DNA of 64,000 nt from positions 89,510 to 153,509 of the forward strand of contig JAIEMJ010000019.1 in NCBI GenBank assembly GCA_019752335.1. Direction: 5' to 3'. Below, in pieces: positions 61,311 to 64,000 of the stretch. The stretch's first letter is position 1, and the number at the start of each line of letters is the position of its first letter. Both the position numbers and the translations under genes were made by a program. This stretch comes from Bryobacteraceae bacterium (lineage in GTDB: Bacteria; Acidobacteriota; Terriglobia; Bryobacterales; Bryobacteraceae). The notes beneath the pieces were generated by a model that saw nothing but the letters and a program-made list of their open reading frames with translations, searched no databases and was not told where the DNA came from.

Positions 61311-61423
61311 TTCGTGCTCAGTTTGACCCGATTTGTGTTGGTTTCGCGCCTCTGGGTGAGTACAGGTGTCCGACGGCGCTGTCCAGCCGGCCACCTGCAC
61401 TGCAAAGGAAACTATCTGTCGCT

Positions 61424-61984
61424 ATGAAAAAACTCACATTGGCCTTGATTTTGGCTACGTCCACGCTCTCTCTCGTTACGGTCCCGCTGTCGGCCGGTAC
61501 GATCGCCGTTTGGAACTTTTCCGGCGTTTGCTCGGATTGCCCCGGCAATGGCACGGGCGTGCTCTCAGTGAATCAGGATCTGCCCAATGGTCCCCTCACC
61601 TTCGGTTTCGCGTACTCTTCCGCGTGGATCTCCTACACCATGACGAATGCGACCGCCACTTTCGAGGGTCAGCCCGTCACCAATCCTTCCTTTAACCCGG
61701 GCTCTGGCTACCTCATCCTGAGCCAGGCGAACATTGCGTTTACCAGCTTTGGTGGCGCCGGTAACCCGATGCCGGCCGGCACGATCACGGACAGCGTGTT
61801 CTTCGCGCGCCTGGGCGATGGAACCTGGCAGACGGGCGCCAACTCATCAAACTCCGATTTCGGTGTGGCCCAATCGAGCACCTTTACCCAGGGTTCGGTG
61901 CCTTCCGGCGTGCCGGAGCCGTCGAGCTACGCGCTGATGGGCGGCGGTCTGGCGGTCTTGATCGGCCTGCGCCGTCGGCGTTAG
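61424..61984 (+). CDS. PEP-CTERM sorted exported protein
   Basis: 186 residues. A signal peptide (MKKLTLALILATSTLSL) is followed by a beta-rich, Gly/Asn/Ser-rich passenger with one Cys pair (CSDC) and a C-terminal PEP-CTERM signal: VPEPSSYALMGGG, a hydrophobic helix and RRRR. The signal would be cut by an exosortase, which is not in the window. The start at ATG 61424 has AAAGGA upstream; the frame open from 61259 lies inside the terminator and was rejected. The role is probably in extracellular matrix or surface. Confidence 0.88.
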   Translation: MKKLTLALILATSTLSLVTVPLSAGTIAVWNFSGVCSDCPGNGTGVLSVNQDLPNGPLTFGFAYSSAWISYTMTNATATFEGQPVTNPSFNPGSGYLILSQANIAFTSFGGAGNPMPAGTITDSVFFARLGDGTWQTGANSSNSDFGVAQSSTFTQGSVPSGVPEPSSYALMGGGLAVLIGLRRRR

Positions 61985-62037
61985 GCCGGGCACGCGCGAG
62001 AGCCGGATTTGGCCGCCTTAGCGAGGCATGGCAACAC

Positions 62038-62043
62038 TACAAT
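62038..62043 (+). promoter_or_regulatory. TANNNT -10 box, possible leaderless start
   Basis: TACAAT ends 6 nt before GTG 62050. Confidence 0.45.
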
Positions 62044-62049
62044 AAAGAA

Positions 62050-63237
62050 GTGGTGCTGCGGCTATGCCTCATTTTTCTCGCTTCTCTGGGCGCGCTCGCC
62101 GCGCAGGAGGCGCTGTCCGCGAAGGGCTTTGAGCATTTCTATAGCCTGGAATACGATGCGGCGGTGGCCGAGTTCGAGAAAGAGGCGGCGGCGCGGCCCA
62201 ACGAACCCGAGCCCTACAACCACCTAGCGCAGGCGTTGCTCTATCGCGAACTCTACCGGCTGGGGGCGCTTGAGAGCGAGCTGGTGACCGGGGCGAATCC
62301 GTTTTTGCGGCGGGCCAAGATGGAGCCGCGCCCCGAGGAGCTGGCGCGCTTCGACGACGCCATCGCCAAGGCCATGCGCTTCGCGCAGGTGCGCATCGAC
62401 CAGAAGGCGACCGACATCCGCGGACTGTACGCCTTGGGCGTCGCCTACGGTTTGCGCGGCAATTGCGGCTTTCTGATTCGCAAGACCTACATGAGCGCCC
62501 TGCGCGACGCCACCAGTGCCCGGAAGCTCTGTAACCAGGTGGTGGAGATCGACCCTAGCCAATACGACGCTCGTATGGTGCAAGGCGCGCACGACTATAT
62601 CGTGGGCAGCCTGCCTCTGTATATGCGCATGTTGGGCTTCCTGGGCGGCATCCGCGGCGACAAAGAGGGCGGCATTCGTACCTTGCTGCAGGTGGCCAAC
62701 AAGGGAACGAACAACAAGATGGACGCGAAGATTCTGCTGGGGGTGATTTACCGGCGCGAGCGCCGTCCGCAGGAGGCGCTGCCGCTGCTGGCCGAGATGG
62801 TGACGAAGTATCCGCGCAATTATCTATTTCGCCTCGAGCAATCGCAGATGTACGCCGACTTCGGCGATAAGGAGAAGGCCGCCGCCATCCTGGATGACAT
62901 CGACAAGCTCAAGCGCGCCGGCGCGCCGGGCTACGAGCGCATCTCCTGGGAGAAACTGGCCTTCGTCAAAGGCAACTTCCGCTTCTGGTACGACGATTTC
63001 GACCTCGCCATCGAGAACCTCAAGCTCGCGACGGCGAAGGAGCATGACCTCGATCTGAATACCGGCGTGATGGCGTGGCTGCGGCTGGGGCAGGCCTATG
63101 ACATGAAGAAGCAGCACGCGCTGGCCAAGCCCGCCTATCTGGCGGCGATCCGCGTCGCGCCACAGAGCGAGGCGGCCAAGGAGGCTCGCCGCTATGTGGA
63201 TGCGGCTTACGTGCGGGACTATACCAAGGAGCCCTAA
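62050..63237 (+). CDS. Exported TPR-repeat protein
   Basis: 395 residues from GTG with a signal peptide (LCLIFLASLGALAAQ). Tetratricopeptide-like helices extend through the mature part: EHFYSLEYDAAVAEFEKEA, AILDDIDKLKRAG and KLATAKEHDLDLN are examples. It would mediate protein contacts in the periplasm. No partner gene is adjacent; the PEP-CTERM gene upstream and the MazF gene downstream (convergent) are separate units. The TACAAT box supports this start. Confidence 0.8.
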   Translation: MVLRLCLIFLASLGALAAQEALSAKGFEHFYSLEYDAAVAEFEKEAAARPNEPEPYNHLAQALLYRELYRLGALESELVTGANPFLRRAKMEPRPEELARFDDAIAKAMRFAQVRIDQKATDIRGLYALGVAYGLRGNCGFLIRKTYMSALRDATSARKLCNQVVEIDPSQYDARMVQGAHDYIVGSLPLYMRMLGFLGGIRGDKEGGIRTLLQVANKGTNNKMDAKILLGVIYRRERRPQEALPLLAEMVTKYPRNYLFRLEQSQMYADFGDKEKAAAILDDIDKLKRAGAPGYERISWEKLAFVKGNFRFWYDDFDLAIENLKLATAKEHDLDLNTGVMAWLRLGQAYDMKKQHALAKPAYLAAIRVAPQSEAAKEARRYVDAAYVRDYTKEP

Positions 63238-63239
63238 GC

Positions 63240-63599
63240 TTAGGCTAGCGCAATAATCTGATTGAGTGTCTCGCAGGCCTGTTCGAAAACTTCCAAAGGT
63301 AATTGCTTCCAGGGATGAGGCTTGGCGGCTCGCGCGCGCCAGTCGAGCGATTTTGGTTGATGGCCCAGAATGTAGCTTGCTTTCTGACCCGGACCCCAGA
63401 ATTTGATCGCAAAGGGATTCGTGTCGTTGAAGCCGGCGGTGGTCATCGGCAGGCCGATCACTAGGCCGGTGCGCTCGTTGAACATCTTCGGCGATAAGAC
63501 CAGTAGCGGGTGAATGTCGCGGATCTCCCGGCCGGACTGGGGATTGAAATCGATCCAAATCATGTCGCGCCGCTCAGGCGACCACGCTCGGGACCGCAT
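63240..63599 (-). CDS. mazF: MazF/PemK-family toxin
   Basis: 119 residues. The SH3-like endoribonuclease fold is visible: RRDMIWIDFNPQSGREIRD near 10-28 (the loop with catalytic Arg), HPLLVLSPKMFNERTGLVI and PMTTAGFNDTNPFAI. The C-terminal helix is VFEQACETLNQIIALA. MazF-type toxins cut mRNA at short sequences. Its start overlaps the antitoxin stop by one base (TGATG). It appears intact. Confidence 0.9.
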   Translation of the reverse strand: MRSRAWSPERRDMIWIDFNPQSGREIRDIHPLLVLSPKMFNERTGLVIGLPMTTAGFNDTNPFAIKFWGPGQKASYILGHQPKSLDWRARAAKPHPWKQLPLEVFEQACETLNQIIALA

Positions 63600-63853
63600 C
63601 AGAGCAACTCCCGGCCCACCGGTTCATGCGCCATGGCCTCGCCGCCATGCAGGGCTGGATCGAATAATGCCAACTTCTGCGCCAGCGTCAATTGCACCGC
63701 CCCACACGGTGACACCAGGACCCCCAAGCTCTGCGCGGCGACCTGGACAGGCTGCCCAACCTTGAATCCAGCCGCGCGGGCCACCTTGGACGGGATTCGC
63801 ACCGCCAAGCTGTTACCCCATTTTTGTACGGTCAATACGGAGGCTTTTTCCAT
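63599..63853 (-). CDS. mazE: MazE/AbrB-type antitoxin
   Basis: 84 residues from ATG 63853; TTG 63865 would add four. VLTVQKWGNSLAVRIPSKVA is the swapped-hairpin AbrB/MazE DNA-binding fold, and the acidic C-terminal part would bind MazF. The promoter is just upstream, with TATACT 14 nt before the ATG and a GTATATAC palindrome overlapping it. Autorepression is likely. Confidence 0.9.
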   Translation of the reverse strand: MEKASVLTVQKWGNSLAVRIPSKVARAAGFKVGQPVQVAAQSLGVLVSPCGAVQLTLAQKLALFDPALHGGEAMAHEPVGRELL

Positions 63854-63868
63854 GTCGTGTATCAACTA

Positions 63869-63876
63869 GTATATAC
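63869..63876. promoter_or_regulatory. Palindrome over the mazEF -10 box, likely operator
   Basis: GTATATAC is a perfect 8-bp palindrome that overlaps TATACT (63868-63873 on the minus strand). It sits where MazE or MazEF would bind to repress the operon. Confidence 0.45.
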
Positions 63877-63904
63877 GCTTGGCGGTAGCGCGATATGCGC
63901 CTCT

Positions 63905-64000
63905 CTAGCGCATATAAGCCGGACCATACAGAATTCGCCCCGCGCGCTCGTCCGTCACTTTGCCGTCGCGCAGGGCGAGCCGGCCATTGACGATGACGTC
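63905..64000 (-). CDS. C-terminal end of an amidohydrolase-type gene (partial)
   Basis: 31 residues up to TAG at 63905-63907; the rest lies beyond the window. DVIVNGRLALRDGKVTDER and a G-R-I-L end are the usual C-terminus of N-acyl-D-amino-acid deacylases and related amidohydrolases, where a final beta-strand follows the TIM barrel. Too short to name the substrate. Confidence 0.6.
   Translation of the reverse strand, partial: DVIVNGRLALRDGKVTDERAGRILYGPAYMR

Overview
The window is high-GC bacterial chromosome, most likely from an acidobacterium of the Bryobacterales/Solibacterales type. The evidence is the gene set: a TIGR03437-type secreted protein, a DUF1800/DUF1501 pair, an Oar-like TonB-dependent receptor with an N-terminal carboxypeptidase-regulatory domain, NHL and YVTN propellers, an ECF sigma factor coupled to a membrane Ser/Thr kinase, a PEP-CTERM protein and a secreted cytochrome c-PQQ dehydrogenase. 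No rRNA, tRNA, CRISPR array, prophage or intact insertion sequence was seen.

Layout. 1-6.4 kb: a DUF2167 membrane protein, a type II toxin-antitoxin pair whose toxin is broken by a stop codon, a secreted M20 peptidase, and pcrA/uvrD followed directly by a 55-residue basic protein. 6.4-12.7 kb: a minus-strand run of penicillin acylase, ABC ATPase, permease, PhzF-like and MarC genes. 12.8-16 kb: CNNM/CorC-type protein, Dps, DinB-like protein and enoyl-ACP reductase. 16.5-28 kb: a large PA14-NPCBM-FN3-DUF1800 protein with its DUF1501 partner, then gatB, PQQ dehydrogenase, Tat-exported amidase and aldo/keto reductase, all on the plus strand. 28-36.5 kb: GAPDH, FmdB-type zinc ribbon, a VapBC-like pair, an ATP-grasp/PLP-decarboxylase pair, oligopeptidase B, folC and plsC. 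36.5-42 kb: IS630-like debris and two large secreted surface proteins. 42-47.8 kb: a dehydratase-like Fe-S protein with a 1165-residue double activase, then an lgt homologue. 48-51.5 kb: a two-component system and a frameshifted pair of secreted proteins. 51.6-61.2 kb: receptor, barrel and NHL genes, then ECF sigma, kinase and LamG genes. 61.4-64 kb: PEP-CTERM and TPR proteins, MazEF, and the end of an amidohydrolase gene.

A recurring feature is start-codon architecture. At nine gene starts a TANNNT hexamer lies 6-8 nt before the ATG or GTG and no Shine-Dalgarno sequence is evident. This is the arrangement expected for leaderless transcripts. Genes inside operons instead overlap their neighbours (ATGA, TTGA, TGATG) or carry a purine-rich ribosome-binding site.

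Functionally the window mixes housekeeping genes with exported degradation and uptake functions. The least understood parts are the ATP-grasp/decarboxylase pair, the dehydratase/activase pair, the sigma-kinase-LamG unit and the small basic protein after pcrA. All functions are read from sequence motifs by eye; no database search was run.
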